Positions 7,876 through 16,283 are shown, numbered from the stretch's first letter. The stretch is 62,385 nt of DNA from a virus (IMGVR_UViG_3300034106_004872:1-62385); one strand, 5' to 3'. The notes: a model not told the origin generated them from the sequence alone. Program-made: numbers and translations.

Positions 7876-8196
7876 ATGACAATCACACATACTTGGAAAA
7901 TTGATAGAATGGGAGAATTGAATAACGATTTGGGAATTGTTTCCGAAGTAAGTTATAGTGTACATAGTACCAATGGAAATATTTCTACTCAATCTGGTGA
8001 TACTGTTGAATTAAAAACAGAAAATATTGAGAATTTTATTTCTTATGAAGATTTAACTGAGGAAATTGTTCTCGGTTGGGTAAGACAAAGACTTGGTGAA
8101 AATCTTGGAAATCATGAAGTTAATAATGCTTCCTGGATTAATTCTATTGAAAATCCACCAGCACCTAAAACAATTTCAAAAGAACTTCCTTGGTAA
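7876..8196 (+). CDS. Hypothetical protein near fibre genes (106 aa)
   Basis: The N-terminus MTITHTWKIDRMG followed by beta-strand-like stretches (VSEVSYSVHST...VELKTENIE) and a helix (EEIVLGWVRQRLGE) resembles small cyanophage proteins commonly found among tail-fibre genes. No function is known to me. It starts 1 base after the sulfotransferase stop. Confidence 0.55.
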   Translation: MTITHTWKIDRMGELNNDLGIVSEVSYSVHSTNGNISTQSGDTVELKTENIENFISYEDLTEEIVLGWVRQRLGENLGNHEVNNASWINSIENPPAPKTISKELPW

Positions 8197-8212
8197 TTAT
8201 TGAGATTTTATA

Positions 8213-9118
8213 ATGAAAGACAAGTATAGTATTTTTCACGTTCAAGGCGGATTAGGAAAACACATTGCTGCAACAGCAGTTGCCAAATGTATAAAAAATA
8301 ATCATCCACACAGAAAACTTATTGTTGTGTGTGTTTATACTGATGTGTTTATGAATCTTCCCTTTGTGGATAGAGTTTATCAATTAAATAACACAAATTA
8401 TTTCTATCAGAATTATATTGAAAATCAAGACTCATTGATTTTTCATAACGAACCTTATTTTACAACGGATCATATTCACAAAAAACTTCCACTCATTCAA
8501 AATTGGTGTAAGATGTATGGATTAGAATACAAGGGTGAAATGCCAGAAATTGTATTCAATCCGTTACAGAAACAAATTTCAGAGAAAATTTGGAAAAAGA
8601 ATAAAAAACCTGTTATGGTAATTCATACAAATGGTGGATTGATCTCTTCTGATGCAAAACCTTATATGTGGGCAAGAGATATGCCCTATGATATTGCTCA
8701 ACAAATTGTAGATAAGTATCATAAGAAATATACAATTTATCAATGCACAAAAATAAATTCTTCTAAGTGTGTCAATGCAAATATTATTGAATATAATAAT
8801 GAAATGCAATTGAGCACATTAGAATTTTTAAGTATCATTCTTCAGAGTGATAAGAGAATATTAATTGATAGTTGTCTTCAACATGCTGCAGCAGCACTTA
8901 AAATTCCTTCTGTAGTTCTTTGGAACGGCACAAGTCCCAAAGTATTTGGATATGATATGCATACTAATATTGAAACTATCAAACCTCATAATTTTAAACT
9001 TCCTAAAAGTTATTTGTTTGACTTTGATTTTAATGGAGTAGAACATGAATATCCATTTAATGAGAATGAAGACTTGTATAATATTGATAAAATTTTTGAA
9101 GCGATAGAAAAAGAATAA
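8213..9118 (+). CDS. GT9-like (heptosyltransferase-type) glycosyltransferase
   Basis: A 301-aa protein with a two-domain Rossmann (GT-B) look. N-terminal FHVQGGLGKHIAATAVAK (8-25) corresponds to the acceptor-side GxGD/GLGxxL loop of ADP-heptose:LPS heptosyltransferases. Near 220-240 ILIDSCLQHAAAALKIPSVVLWNGTSP matches the donor-site pattern D-S-G/C-x-x-H-x-A-A-A-L-x-x-P. The usual Gly-Pro-Met of the family is replaced by Cys-Leu-Gln. It is likely to transfer a sugar to a glycan; donor and acceptor are unknown. It lies between the sulfotransferase and a large fibre gene, so decoration of fibres or of host surface glycan is possible. Confidence 0.65.
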   Translation: MKDKYSIFHVQGGLGKHIAATAVAKCIKNNHPHRKLIVVCVYTDVFMNLPFVDRVYQLNNTNYFYQNYIENQDSLIFHNEPYFTTDHIHKKLPLIQNWCKMYGLEYKGEMPEIVFNPLQKQISEKIWKKNKKPVMVIHTNGGLISSDAKPYMWARDMPYDIAQQIVDKYHKKYTIYQCTKINSSKCVNANIIEYNNEMQLSTLEFLSIILQSDKRILIDSCLQHAAAALKIPSVVLWNGTSPKVFGYDMHTNIETIKPHNFKLPKSYLFDFDFNGVEHEYPFNENEDLYNIDKIFEAIEKE

Positions 9119-9121
9119 ATA
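9114..9121 (+). promoter_or_regulatory. Late promoter AATAAATA
   Basis: Late-promoter core overlapping the end of the glycosyltransferase gene, 27 bases before the TTG start of the large fibre. Confidence 0.55.
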
Positions 9122-9147
9122 CTCTTATAGAATAAGAGGGAAAGATT

Positions 9148-12075
9148 TTGATTAGCACTCAAAATTTTAGAGTAGAACATGGACTTCAGGTAGGAGATGT
9201 TGTTATAGATGCCGCATCTGGCATCGTTAGCGCAACTTCATTTTTTGGTGATGGTTCTGGATTAACTGGGGTGGGTGGTAGTTCTGGTGCAATCATTGCC
9301 TGCTGCACATCAAACTTTATTTCATGTAATACATCATTACCTTCCATTACAAGTGCGGAGAATAATTTCTTTGTAGGATTTAATGCTGGTAATGGCATTA
9401 CATCTGGATCTTGTAATAACTTCTTTGGTTTTAATGCGGGAAGAGGAAGAAAAGGTATAACATCTATAGGTATCACAAGTTCCACCACATTAATAGGAGA
9501 AGCAAACAATACTTATTCTGATGTATCTGGAACTGGTGGTGATGGTTCTAATGCAACTTTCTCTGTTGAAAGAGATGGTAATGGTGATGTTTTTACAGTT
9601 GATATTGTAATAGGAGGTCAAAATTATAATGTAGGAAATACACTTACGATTGATGGTGCTGATGTTGGTGGTTCTTCCGGAACTGATGATATTACATTTA
9701 CTATTGATACTGTTGAAGGAAGCACTGGATCTGATAATAACTTCTTTGGTAGATGTGCGGGACTTAATAACACCACTGGATCTTATAATAATTTCTTTGG
9801 TGAGGGTGCAGGAAAAGACAACACCACTGGATGTGGTAATAACTTCTTTGGTAAGTATTCTGGTTATTGTAACACCACTGGATATGGTAATAACTATATT
9901 GGTGCTGGTGCAGGTCTTGGTAACACCACTGGATGTGCAAATACCTATATGGGTTATTTGGCAGGAGTTGCTAACAGCACTGGATCTTATAATAACTTCT
10001 TTGGTTTTGGTGCCGGTGTTGCTGCATCTGGATGTAGCAATAACTTCTTTGGTATTTTTGCGGGTTCTTCATTTCTTCCTTTTTTGAGTGAGGGAGAATA
10101 TAATTCTGGATGTTATAATAACTTCTTCGGTTCACAGTCAGGTATTCTAAACACCACTGGATGCAATAATAACTTCTTTGGAAATCTTAGTGGAGCAGCG
10201 AACACTACTGGAAGTAATAATAACTTTTTTGGATTTGGTGCTGGATCTAATAATACCACTGGATCTTATAACATAGCAATTGGAGATAATGTTCAACTTC
10301 CTAATGTATCTGGCAATAATCAATTAGCAATTGGTGTAAGTAATACTTCTTGGATTAATGGTGATGAGAACTTTAATGTTGGTATCGGAACCACAAATCC
10401 ACAAACAAAACTTGAGATTGGTGGTGTCTTAGGATTTAGTGATAGAAATGTAAGAATTGGTGATATATTTACTGGTTCTTCTATTACTACTGGCAATAAT
10501 AATAACTTTATTGGTGTTGGTGCAGGATCTTCCAACACCACTGGATCTTGTAATAACTTCTTTGGTCTTTATGCAGGATATTATAGTACCACAGGAAGTT
10601 GCAATAACTTTTTTGGATGTAGTGCAGGAAGATATAACACCACTGGAAGTAGAAATAACTTCTTAGGTACTAATGCAGGAAGAGGAAGAAAAGGTAGAAT
10701 AACATCTATAGGTATCACAAGTTTCACCACATTAGTAGGAGAAGCAAATAACTCTTATCTCAATGTATTTGGAACTGGTGGCGATGGTTTTGATGCAACT
10801 TTTAGTGTCATCAGAGATGGTAATGGTGATGTTACTATAGTTGATATTGTAATAGAAGGACAAAATTATAATGAAGGAAATACACTTACGATTGATGGTT
10901 TTACTGTTGGTGGTTCTTCAGTAACTGATGATATTGTAATTACTATTAATACAGTTGAAGGAAGCACTGGATCTTGTAATAACTTCTTAGGTTCTAGTGC
11001 AGGAAGAGAAAACACCACTGGATTTGATAATAACTTCTTTGGTTCTTGTGCAGGAAAATACAACACCACTGGATGTGGTAATAACTTCTTAGGTAATTGT
11101 GCAGGATTCTGTAACACTACTGGATGTTATAATAATTTCTTTGGTGCTTTTGCAGGATCTTACAACACCACTGGATCTTATAATAACTTCTTTGGTTATC
11201 AATCTGGAATTGCCAACACTACTGGATCTTCTAATAACTTCTTTGGTCGTAATGCTGGATCTAATAATACCACTGGATGTTATAATAACTTCTTTGGTAT
11301 TTGTGCAGGATTCTGTAACACCACTGGATGTTATAATAACTTCTTTGGTAGAAATGTAGGATGCAACAACACCACTGGAAATAATAACACTTTCTTGGGT
11401 AATTATTCTGGTATTTCTACATCAGCATCTAATAAGATTATTTTTGGTTCTGGAGTTGATGCTAATAATCTTTTTGACTCACCAGACGCCACAAAAGATA
11501 CTCAATTTGCCGTTGGTATAAGAACTGATGCTAATGACTCTAAGTATTGGTTAGTAGGAGATGAGAACTTTAATGTTGGTATAGGAGCCACAAGTCCAAC
11601 ATCTAAATTAACTGTTACTGGAGATGTTTTAGTTTCTGGTGTAGTAACCGCAACTTCATTTGTTGGTGATGGTTCTGGATTGACAAATCTTCCAACTCCA
11701 TCAAGAATAACTGTAACTGGAATTACTGAGATAATTTCTTCTAGTGGAATAGGAAATACTGATATTTTTGGATTTAAAACTTATAGTATTTTGAAGGTTG
11801 GTATTTCTACTGCCGCATGGATTCGCATATATACTGATAGTGATTCACGAAGTAACGATGCTTCTAGACCAATAAACATAGATCCAACTTCTGGAAGCGG
11901 AATTGTAGCAGAATTTGTTTCTGCTGGTGCAACAACCATTAAAACTGGTCCAGTTCCTATAGGATATAATGACGATGATCCGGAAGAAAATATAATTTAT
12001 ATGTCGGTAAATAATTTATCTGGAATTTCAACTTCAATAGAAGTTAATCTCACAATTTTAAAAATGGAGGAATAG
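9148..12075 (+). CDS. Large NNFFG-repeat tail fibre (975 aa)
   Basis: Starts with TTG, chosen because an AGAGGGAAAG ribosome site sits 6-15 bases upstream and no ATG is nearby. N-terminal ISTQNFRVEHGLQVGD is a short attachment segment. There are about 30 copies of NNFFG-x2-AG-x3-TTG-x2 (17 aa), broken by two copies of a 97-aa cassette (about residues 99-194 and 512-608). GIGTTNPQTKLEI occurs midway, and a GIGATSPTSKLTV shaft motif precedes a C-terminal tip of about 120 residues. The regular Gly/Asn/Phe periodicity suggests a solenoid or beta-roll shaft. The gene shares long near-identical DNA with the fibre at 54679. Late expression; probably receptor binding. Confidence 0.78.
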   Translation: MISTQNFRVEHGLQVGDVVIDAASGIVSATSFFGDGSGLTGVGGSSGAIIACCTSNFISCNTSLPSITSAENNFFVGFNAGNGITSGSCNNFFGFNAGRGRKGITSIGITSSTTLIGEANNTYSDVSGTGGDGSNATFSVERDGNGDVFTVDIVIGGQNYNVGNTLTIDGADVGGSSGTDDITFTIDTVEGSTGSDNNFFGRCAGLNNTTGSYNNFFGEGAGKDNTTGCGNNFFGKYSGYCNTTGYGNNYIGAGAGLGNTTGCANTYMGYLAGVANSTGSYNNFFGFGAGVAASGCSNNFFGIFAGSSFLPFLSEGEYNSGCYNNFFGSQSGILNTTGCNNNFFGNLSGAANTTGSNNNFFGFGAGSNNTTGSYNIAIGDNVQLPNVSGNNQLAIGVSNTSWINGDENFNVGIGTTNPQTKLEIGGVLGFSDRNVRIGDIFTGSSITTGNNNNFIGVGAGSSNTTGSCNNFFGLYAGYYSTTGSCNNFFGCSAGRYNTTGSRNNFLGTNAGRGRKGRITSIGITSFTTLVGEANNSYLNVFGTGGDGFDATFSVIRDGNGDVTIVDIVIEGQNYNEGNTLTIDGFTVGGSSVTDDIVITINTVEGSTGSCNNFLGSSAGRENTTGFDNNFFGSCAGKYNTTGCGNNFLGNCAGFCNTTGCYNNFFGAFAGSYNTTGSYNNFFGYQSGIANTTGSSNNFFGRNAGSNNTTGCYNNFFGICAGFCNTTGCYNNFFGRNVGCNNTTGNNNTFLGNYSGISTSASNKIIFGSGVDANNLFDSPDATKDTQFAVGIRTDANDSKYWLVGDENFNVGIGATSPTSKLTVTGDVLVSGVVTATSFVGDGSGLTNLPTPSRITVTGITEIISSSGIGNTDIFGFKTYSILKVGISTAAWIRIYTDSDSRSNDASRPINIDPTSGSGIVAEFVSAGATTIKTGPVPIGYNDDDPEENIIYMSVNNLSGISTSIEVNLTILKMEE
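9442..9730 (+). repeat. Fibre cassette, copy 1
   Basis: Encodes the first copy of a 97-aa module that starts GRGRKG, contains ITSIGITS, GTGGDG, RDGNGDV and NTLTIDG, and ends TVEGSTGS. Near-identical copies are at 10681-10972 and 57898-58189. Confidence 0.85.
10681..10972 (+). repeat. Fibre cassette, copy 2
   Basis: Second copy of the 97-aa module in the same gene, with several amino-acid changes (for example FGTGGDGFDAT in place of SGTGGDGSNAT). Confidence 0.85.
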
Positions 12076-12078
12076 TAA

Positions 12079-13008
12079 ATGGCTGTTGTAACACAAACTT
12101 GGAACACCACTGTAGATACAAACTGGATCACTAGCACCGGATGGGTTTCATCTGACCCTGCGTATAAACTACATCAAGAATTAGATGCTTGGGTAACTGC
12201 TATAGGTGATTCAAGTATTATTAATATTCAAGCAACTCCAAATGATGCTACATCTAAATCTGGTGCTTCTGGAGTTGCTTGGGTTTTGCAAACTCGTGAT
12301 GGGGATACTGGATCTGATTGGGGAATACTGTTTCATCCAAGAAGAGCGGATTCTAATCCTTCTTATTATACAGATCAATGGCCTAATTTAGGTGGTACTG
12401 GGCACAATTATTATGGAAGAACATCTGGAAGTTCAAATAATGGTTATGGATCATTCTCAGTATTTGGATATGCTGCATTAAGTGCTGAAACACTTGGATC
12501 TGCCGCAAACTTTTTTACTGCATATGATGCAACTGGAGATACTCCTTGGTTTTTATATTCTTATGAAAATTCTGCTAAAACTGATAGAAGAATATATGGA
12601 ATGTTTAGATTAAATACTGATGATTTAACTCCAAATTCGTATTATCCACCATCTGGTATTTCAAAATGGATATATTTCTATGCTGATAATAGTGGTGCAA
12701 TTTCATATTATTGGTCTCCAATAAAAAATCTAGGACTTCCTTTTAAAGGATTATATCTATCAGGATATTTGAATTTTGTGTCAAAAGGTCCTGTAAATAA
12801 TGCAAATACTGCTGGATTTTTCTTTAGAACATTACCTCAATATGGAGATGTTCATTATATTGGTAAGATAACTCAAGATCTTTTAGTTTCAAATTCATCT
12901 ACTGGTGTTTGGGGAGATTCAATTAATATTGAATCTTCAGATTATATTTGCTTAGGTAATTATACTGTTTCTGGTGTAGTTTCACAATTATGGATTAAAG
13001 TAAATTGA
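12079..13008 (+). CDS. Virion protein, duplicated copy A (309 aa)
   Basis: Begins MAVVTQTWNTTVDTNWITSTGWVSSDP behind a GGAGGA ribosome site 7 bases upstream. Residues 15-95 are almost identical to the next gene, and the two share a common plan throughout (FFRTLPQYGDVHYIGKI... versus FFRPYSQYGDVHYLGKI...). It is beta-rich and full of Gly, Ser and Tyr, with no catalytic motif. Its place directly after a fibre under late control suggests a virion adhesin or decoration protein. The central part (about 96-190) differs strongly between the copies and could be a specificity region. Confidence 0.62.
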   Translation: MAVVTQTWNTTVDTNWITSTGWVSSDPAYKLHQELDAWVTAIGDSSIINIQATPNDATSKSGASGVAWVLQTRDGDTGSDWGILFHPRRADSNPSYYTDQWPNLGGTGHNYYGRTSGSSNNGYGSFSVFGYAALSAETLGSAANFFTAYDATGDTPWFLYSYENSAKTDRRIYGMFRLNTDDLTPNSYYPPSGISKWIYFYADNSGAISYYWSPIKNLGLPFKGLYLSGYLNFVSKGPVNNANTAGFFFRTLPQYGDVHYIGKITQDLLVSNSSTGVWGDSINIESSDYICLGNYTVSGVVSQLWIKVN

Positions 13009-13020
13009 AAAATTCATCTA

Positions 13021-13028
13021 TATAAATT
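13021..13028 (+). promoter_or_regulatory. Possible late promoter TATAAATT
   Basis: One mismatch from the late core, in the 44-bp gap before the second duplicated gene. Weak. Confidence 0.3.
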
Positions 13029-13052
13029 AAAATACAAACTAAGGATAGCAAA

Positions 13053-13976
13053 ATGGCAATCGCAACTACAACTTGGACCACCGCTGCAGATGCAAACTGG
13101 ATCACTAGCACCGGATGGGTTTCATCTGATCCCTCATATAAACTACATCAAGAATTAGATGCTTGGGTAACTGCTATAGGTGATTCAAGTATTATTAATA
13201 TTCAAGCAACTCCAAATGATGCTACATCTAAATCTGGTGCTTCTGGAGTTGCTTGGGTTTTGCAAACTCGTGATGGGGATACTGGATCTGATTGGGGAAT
13301 ACTGTTTCATCCAAGAAGAGCGGATTCTACTAGTGGTACTACATCTCAATCAACCCCTTTAAGACCTTCAGGACTCAGTTATTATGGGAGAACTCCTGGA
13401 AGTGAAATTAATGGGTATGGTTCATATTCATATACTCCGGGTGGTGGAGAAGGAACTGGCGCAGAAGAATTTGGTACAAATGGTTCAGAATCTTTTGTCG
13501 CATATGAAGCATCTGGCAATCTTCCATGGTTCATTTATGCTTTTAGTAGTCCAAATGGAAATATTGTTCGTGGAATTTTTAGACTTGATACGGATGATTT
13601 AGAATCAGGATCTTATTATCCGTCTTCTGGAATTTCGAAGTGGATTAGTATTTCTCTTGGTTCTAACTATGCTAATTTTAAAGTTCCCATTAAAGATGTT
13701 GGAATTCCTCAAAAAGGATTATTTTTAAGTGGAACACGTAGTTTAGATTATCCATCGCCGTTTGATGGTGCAAATACTTCTGGATATTTCTTTAGACCAT
13801 ATTCTCAATATGGTGATGTTCATTATTTGGGAAAAATCTCACAAAGTCTTCTGATATCTAATAGTTATACTGGTGTTTGGGGTGATACTGTAGAACTTAA
13901 TGGTATAACTTATACTTGCTTGTCAAACTATAATACCAATAGACCTATTGATCTTTGGATTAGGACATCTAACTGA
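13053..13976 (+). CDS. Virion protein, duplicated copy B (307 aa)
   Basis: Tandem paralogue of the preceding gene. DNA at 13093-13329 matches 12119-12355 almost base for base (only a few changes near codons for the SSDP segment). The N-terminal and C-terminal parts are conserved and the middle is diverged (SYTPGGGEGTGAEEFG here). The final TGA overlaps the next gene's ATG. It is likely to have the same virion role as copy A with a different exposed region. Ribosome site AAGGAT 7 bases upstream. Confidence 0.62.
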   Translation: MAIATTTWTTAADANWITSTGWVSSDPSYKLHQELDAWVTAIGDSSIINIQATPNDATSKSGASGVAWVLQTRDGDTGSDWGILFHPRRADSTSGTTSQSTPLRPSGLSYYGRTPGSEINGYGSYSYTPGGGEGTGAEEFGTNGSESFVAYEASGNLPWFIYAFSSPNGNIVRGIFRLDTDDLESGSYYPSSGISKWISISLGSNYANFKVPIKDVGIPQKGLFLSGTRSLDYPSPFDGANTSGYFFRPYSQYGDVHYLGKISQSLLISNSYTGVWGDTVELNGITYTCLSNYNTNRPIDLWIRTSN

Positions 13977-14443
13977 TGGCATATTTGGGAATAGGAACTA
14001 TTTCAGTTGGTTCTACAGAAACTGGATTTACTCAAACTGTTGCAATAGGAGCAACGATGATGATGGTTTCTGTAGGATCTACAGAAACCGGATTCACTCA
14101 AACTGTTTCTGCAATAGGAGCAACGATGATGATGGTTTCCGTAGGATCTACAGAAACCGGATTCACTCAAACTATAGGTATTGTTGGTCTGAATACTAAT
14201 GCTTCAATTTCAATTGCCAATTCTACTACTGCCTATTCTGCACCATTTATATTGAATAGTGGAGTTACTGAAACTATACAAATCAGTGGAATATTGTCTA
14301 CTGTATCTTATGGATCAACCGAAATTGATCGTAGCACCATGCTTCCAATTTGGAAAAATAGTATTTTTGTTGGAGTAGGAACTACTGGAGGTGGAGTGGT
14401 AGTGAGACCAAGTGTTGGACAAGTATTCCCAAGAGGTTTATAA
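13976..14443 (+). CDS. Small repeat-containing virion protein (155 aa)
   Basis: The start overlaps the preceding stop (TGATGG). Residues 8-65 hold three copies of a unit ending GSTETGFTQT, two of them preceded by AIGATMMMVSV. The rest is Ser/Thr/Gly-rich and hydrophobic and ends VGQVFPRGL. No family recognised. Its position after two putative adhesins under late control suggests a virion component. It closes this block: the next gene has its own sigma70-type promoter. Confidence 0.55.
   Translation: MAYLGIGTISVGSTETGFTQTVAIGATMMMVSVGSTETGFTQTVSAIGATMMMVSVGSTETGFTQTIGIVGLNTNASISIANSTTAYSAPFILNSGVTETIQISGILSTVSYGSTEIDRSTMLPIWKNSIFVGVGTTGGGVVVRPSVGQVFPRGL
14042..14173 (+). repeat. Two 63-bp direct repeats with 69-bp period
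   Basis: GCAATAGGAGCAACGATGATG... runs at 14042-14104 and again at 14111-14173 with a single obvious base change. A diverged partial copy of the second half precedes them (from about 14010). All three are in frame. Confidence 0.85.
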
Positions 14444-14457
14444 AATTCTCTAATTTA

Positions 14458-14486
14458 TTGCATACTGCATTAAAATGTGGTATAAT
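14458..14486 (+). promoter_or_regulatory. Sigma70-type promoter before glutaredoxin
   Basis: TTGCAT (14458-14463), 17-bp spacer, TATAAT (14481-14486), 26 bases before the glutaredoxin start. Confidence 0.75.
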
Positions 14487-14512
14487 ATTAACCATAAAAA
14501 TTTTGCCGAAAT

Positions 14513-14749
14513 ATGAATTTTACCGTATATACCAAAGATAATTGCCCATACTGCTATAAGATTAAACAAGTTTTGGAGTTGACAGGAAGTAACTTTGTGG
14601 TTTATAATCTAAATGAAGACTTCACCAGAGAAGAATTTTATTCTGAATTTGGTGAAGGATCAACATTTCCTCAAGTGCTTTGTGATGATAAGAAACTAGG
14701 TGGTTGTACAGATACTATTGAATATCTTAAAGAACAAAAAATTGTCTAA
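14513..14749 (+). CDS. Glutaredoxin
   Basis: A 78-aa thioredoxin-fold redox protein with the active site C11-P-Y-C14 near the N-terminus, the cis-proline segment TFPQV at about 52-56 and the GGCTD loop at about 63-67. These are all hallmark glutaredoxin features, and length is typical. In T4-like phages glutaredoxin (nrdC type) supplies electrons to ribonucleotide reductase for dNTP synthesis. It has its own sigma70-type promoter, in keeping with early expression. Confidence 0.93.
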   Translation: MNFTVYTKDNCPYCYKIKQVLELTGSNFVVYNLNEDFTREEFYSEFGEGSTFPQVLCDDKKLGGCTDTIEYLKEQKIV

Positions 14750-14755
14750 TACAAA

Positions 14756-14763
14756 CCTAAATA
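14756..14763 (+). promoter_or_regulatory. Possible late-type promoter CCTAAATA
   Basis: CTAAATA variant just after the glutaredoxin stop. It would drive the following small membrane-protein gene or the doubtful frame at 14767. Confidence 0.3.
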
Positions 14764-14766
14764 ATA

Positions 14767-14868
14767 ATGACCACAGAAATCGTGGTGTTGAAGTTTTACT
14801 CCATGGAGGAAAAAGAAAGCAAATTCAACCATTTCATATTATTTTTGAAAAGATATTTTGCTTTCTAA
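14767..14868 (+). CDS. Doubtful small frame (33 aa)
   Basis: A 33-codon frame starting MTTEIVVLKFYSMEEKE. There is no clear ribosome site. The 195-base gap between glutaredoxin and the gene at 14945 holds no better candidate. It may be a truncated remnant of a larger gene or not a gene at all. Confidence 0.22.
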   Translation: MTTEIVVLKFYSMEEKESKFNHFILFLKRYFAF

Positions 14869-14944
14869 ATCGGGAAGTAACTATCTATTTTGAATTTTCC
14901 TTAAAGTCTAGGAACAAGAAAAAGTAATTTCCCGGAGAAAAGAA

Positions 14945-15175
14945 ATGTTAGCAGTTAGTTTAGTTCTCGGTTCTTTTTTAATTGTAATGTTTCTCATAGT
15001 CGGACTTATTGGTGGTTGGGTTGCGAGAGAATATATGATGAATTATCAAGATAGACCAAAACTTCATCCAGAATTTTTTGATGATAATGGAAATGTTATT
15101 CCTGATGAGGTTCTTGCAATAAGTTTCAATCCAGACTTTTTTGATGATGAAGAACTTGATGATGAAGAAGACTAA
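14945..15175 (+). CDS. Small membrane-anchored acidic protein (76 aa)
   Basis: Starts MLAVSLVLGSFLIVMFLIVGLIGGWVAREY: one N-terminal transmembrane helix (about 3-26). It is followed by a cytoplasmic tail with strong acid runs at the C-terminus (FFDDEELDDEED). A CCCGGAGAAAAG ribosome site precedes the ATG. This plan is common among conserved small proteins of T4-like cyanophages; function unknown. Confidence 0.68.
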   Translation: MLAVSLVLGSFLIVMFLIVGLIGGWVAREYMMNYQDRPKLHPEFFDDNGNVIPDEVLAISFNPDFFDDEELDDEED

Positions 15176-15178
15176 ATA
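15171..15178 (+). promoter_or_regulatory. Late-type promoter ACTAAATA
   Basis: CTAAATA variant over the stop codon of the small membrane gene, 30 bases before the next gene. Confidence 0.4.
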
Positions 15179-15207
15179 TTTTTAAATTAATATAAACTTT
15201 GATTTTT

Positions 15208-15813
15208 ATGAGTATGACAGTAACAAAAAAAACTACTACTAAACCAAAAACAAATCAGTTGAAAGTAGTAAATTCTGAAAATTTAGAATTACCAAAAAAT
15301 CCTTTTATTTTTGAAGTACTAAATTTTGTTTCTAAGCAAAGAACAAATTCTAAGAAAGTAGAAATTTTAAAGAAATACGAAGATAGTTCTTTAAAGGCAA
15401 TTTTTATTTGGAATTTTGATGAAACCATAGTATCATTGCTTCCTCCAGGGGAAGTTCCATATTCTAGTGTTGGTGAGCAAAATTCTTTCAGTGGAACTCT
15501 TTCTGAAAAAATTGATGATGCTGTAGTAAAAATGCAAGAAATTGGAAGTAATTCACTTGGATCTCAGGATCAAGGAAGATCTACAATTCGTAAAGAATAT
15601 ACAAAATTATATAATTTTGTAAAGGGAGGAAATGATTCATTGAGTTCTCTTCGTAGAGAAACGATGTTCATTAATATTTTAGAAGGTCTTCATCCTTTGG
15701 AAGCAGAAATTTTGTGTCTTTGTAAGGATAAGAAACTTCAAACTAAGTATAAAATTACCAAGGAAATTATTTCTGAAGCATATCCCGACATTCAATGGGG
15801 GGGTCGTTCGTGA
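15208..15813 (+). CDS. Conserved-type cyanophage protein (201 aa)
   Basis: Not assigned to a function. The N-terminal 15-20 residues are Lys/Thr-rich (KKTTTKPK). A folded region follows with an F-I-F-E-V-L helix, a linker, and a C-terminal helical part (ETMFINILEGLHPLEAEILCLCKDKKLQTKYKITKEII). The segment after ILEGLHP looks like a DNA- or protein-binding helical bundle. The ATG at 15208 is preferred over the TTG at 15199; an ATG at 15214 is also possible. The stop overlaps the next gene. Confidence 0.6.
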   Translation: MSMTVTKKTTTKPKTNQLKVVNSENLELPKNPFIFEVLNFVSKQRTNSKKVEILKKYEDSSLKAIFIWNFDETIVSLLPPGEVPYSSVGEQNSFSGTLSEKIDDAVVKMQEIGSNSLGSQDQGRSTIRKEYTKLYNFVKGGNDSLSSLRRETMFINILEGLHPLEAEILCLCKDKKLQTKYKITKEIISEAYPDIQWGGRS

Positions 15814-16157
15814 GCACAGTTAGTAGTGTAAAAGAGGAAACACTCAAAATGGAATGGACACCAGAAGAAAAAAAAGATATTCCTCCCAAATATGGATGTG
15901 AAATTTTACTAGAAAATGCTACAAATGAAACTATAAAGGATCCATCTTTTCCTACTGATGCTTATATTGTAGTTTACGAAGTTGATGGAAATAGATGCAT
16001 GGATCTTTGTAGAGGAACAAGAGTTCGCATCTTTGATTTGTATTATGATAAATTTGGCCCTAACGCCGTGAAAAAAATTGATTGGGGATACGGTAGAGTT
16101 AATCCAAGACTTTGGGGATATAAATCTTCACCCTCCAAAACTAAAAAGCGAAAGTGA
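15810..16157 (+). CDS. Conserved-type small protein (115 aa)
   Basis: Likely starts at GTG 15810, which overlaps the preceding TGA (GTGA), rather than at the ATG at 15795. The central part (AYIVVYEVDGNRCMDLCRGTRVRIFDLYYD) is beta-rich and the C-terminus is basic (TKKRK). No family function is known to me. It is probably co-translated with the preceding gene and is followed by the hairpins at 16167 and 16213. Confidence 0.58.
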   Translation: MSTVSSVKEETLKMEWTPEEKKDIPPKYGCEILLENATNETIKDPSFPTDAYIVVYEVDGNRCMDLCRGTRVRIFDLYYDKFGPNAVKKIDWGYGRVNPRLWGYKSSPSKTKKRK

Positions 16158-16166
16158 TTTCCCTGA

Positions 16167-16186
16167 GGGGGCAAAAAATTTCCCCC
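16167..16186 (+). other. GGGGG/CCCCC stem-loop
   Basis: Five G-C pairs with a 10-base A/T loop, just after the stop of the preceding gene. There is no U-tract, so it may be a 3'-end stabiliser rather than a terminator. Confidence 0.35.
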
Positions 16187-16212
16187 AAAAATTTCTCACG
16201 CGATAGTTTTTT

Positions 16213-16260
16213 AAAAAGGTAGCAGCATGATACAGTTTTGGTATCAGTTGCTACTTTTTT
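16213..16260 (+). terminator. Strong intrinsic terminator
   Basis: Long hairpin AAAAAGGTAGCA ... TGCTACTTTTTT with an inner GATAC/GTATC stem, ending in six T. It ends the transcript from the left and directly abuts the promoter of the riboswitch unit. Confidence 0.85.
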
Positions 16261-16276
16261 GATTTTATGCTAATAT
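16248..16276 (+). promoter_or_regulatory. Promoter for the riboswitch unit
   Basis: TTGCTA (16248-16253), 17-bp spacer, TAATAT (16271-16276). The predicted start (about 16283) coincides with the first base of the riboswitch. The -35 box lies in the terminator's right arm. Confidence 0.55.
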
Positions 16277-16283
16277 ATACAGT

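Larger units (their letters stand above)
9358..11400 (+). repeat. NNFFG-coding tandem repeats, fibre copy 2
   Basis: Near-perfect 48-51-bp units (AACACCACTGGATCT-type linkers plus AATAACTTCTTTGGT) fill most of this gene and are interrupted by the two cassettes at 9442 and 10681. Many units are identical at DNA level, making this a strong substrate for recombination or slippage. Confidence 0.88.

Noticed and set aside
9358-11400. Direct repeats that could be taken for a CRISPR array
   Set aside because: The repeats are contiguous, in frame, degenerate and translate to a regular NNFFG protein motif. There are no unique spacers and no cas genes.
14700-14927. 75-codon plus-strand frame after glutaredoxin
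   Set aside because: It starts inside the glutaredoxin gene without a ribosome site, and its sequence is low-complexity Asn/Lys. Only the short frame at 14767 was kept, with low confidence.
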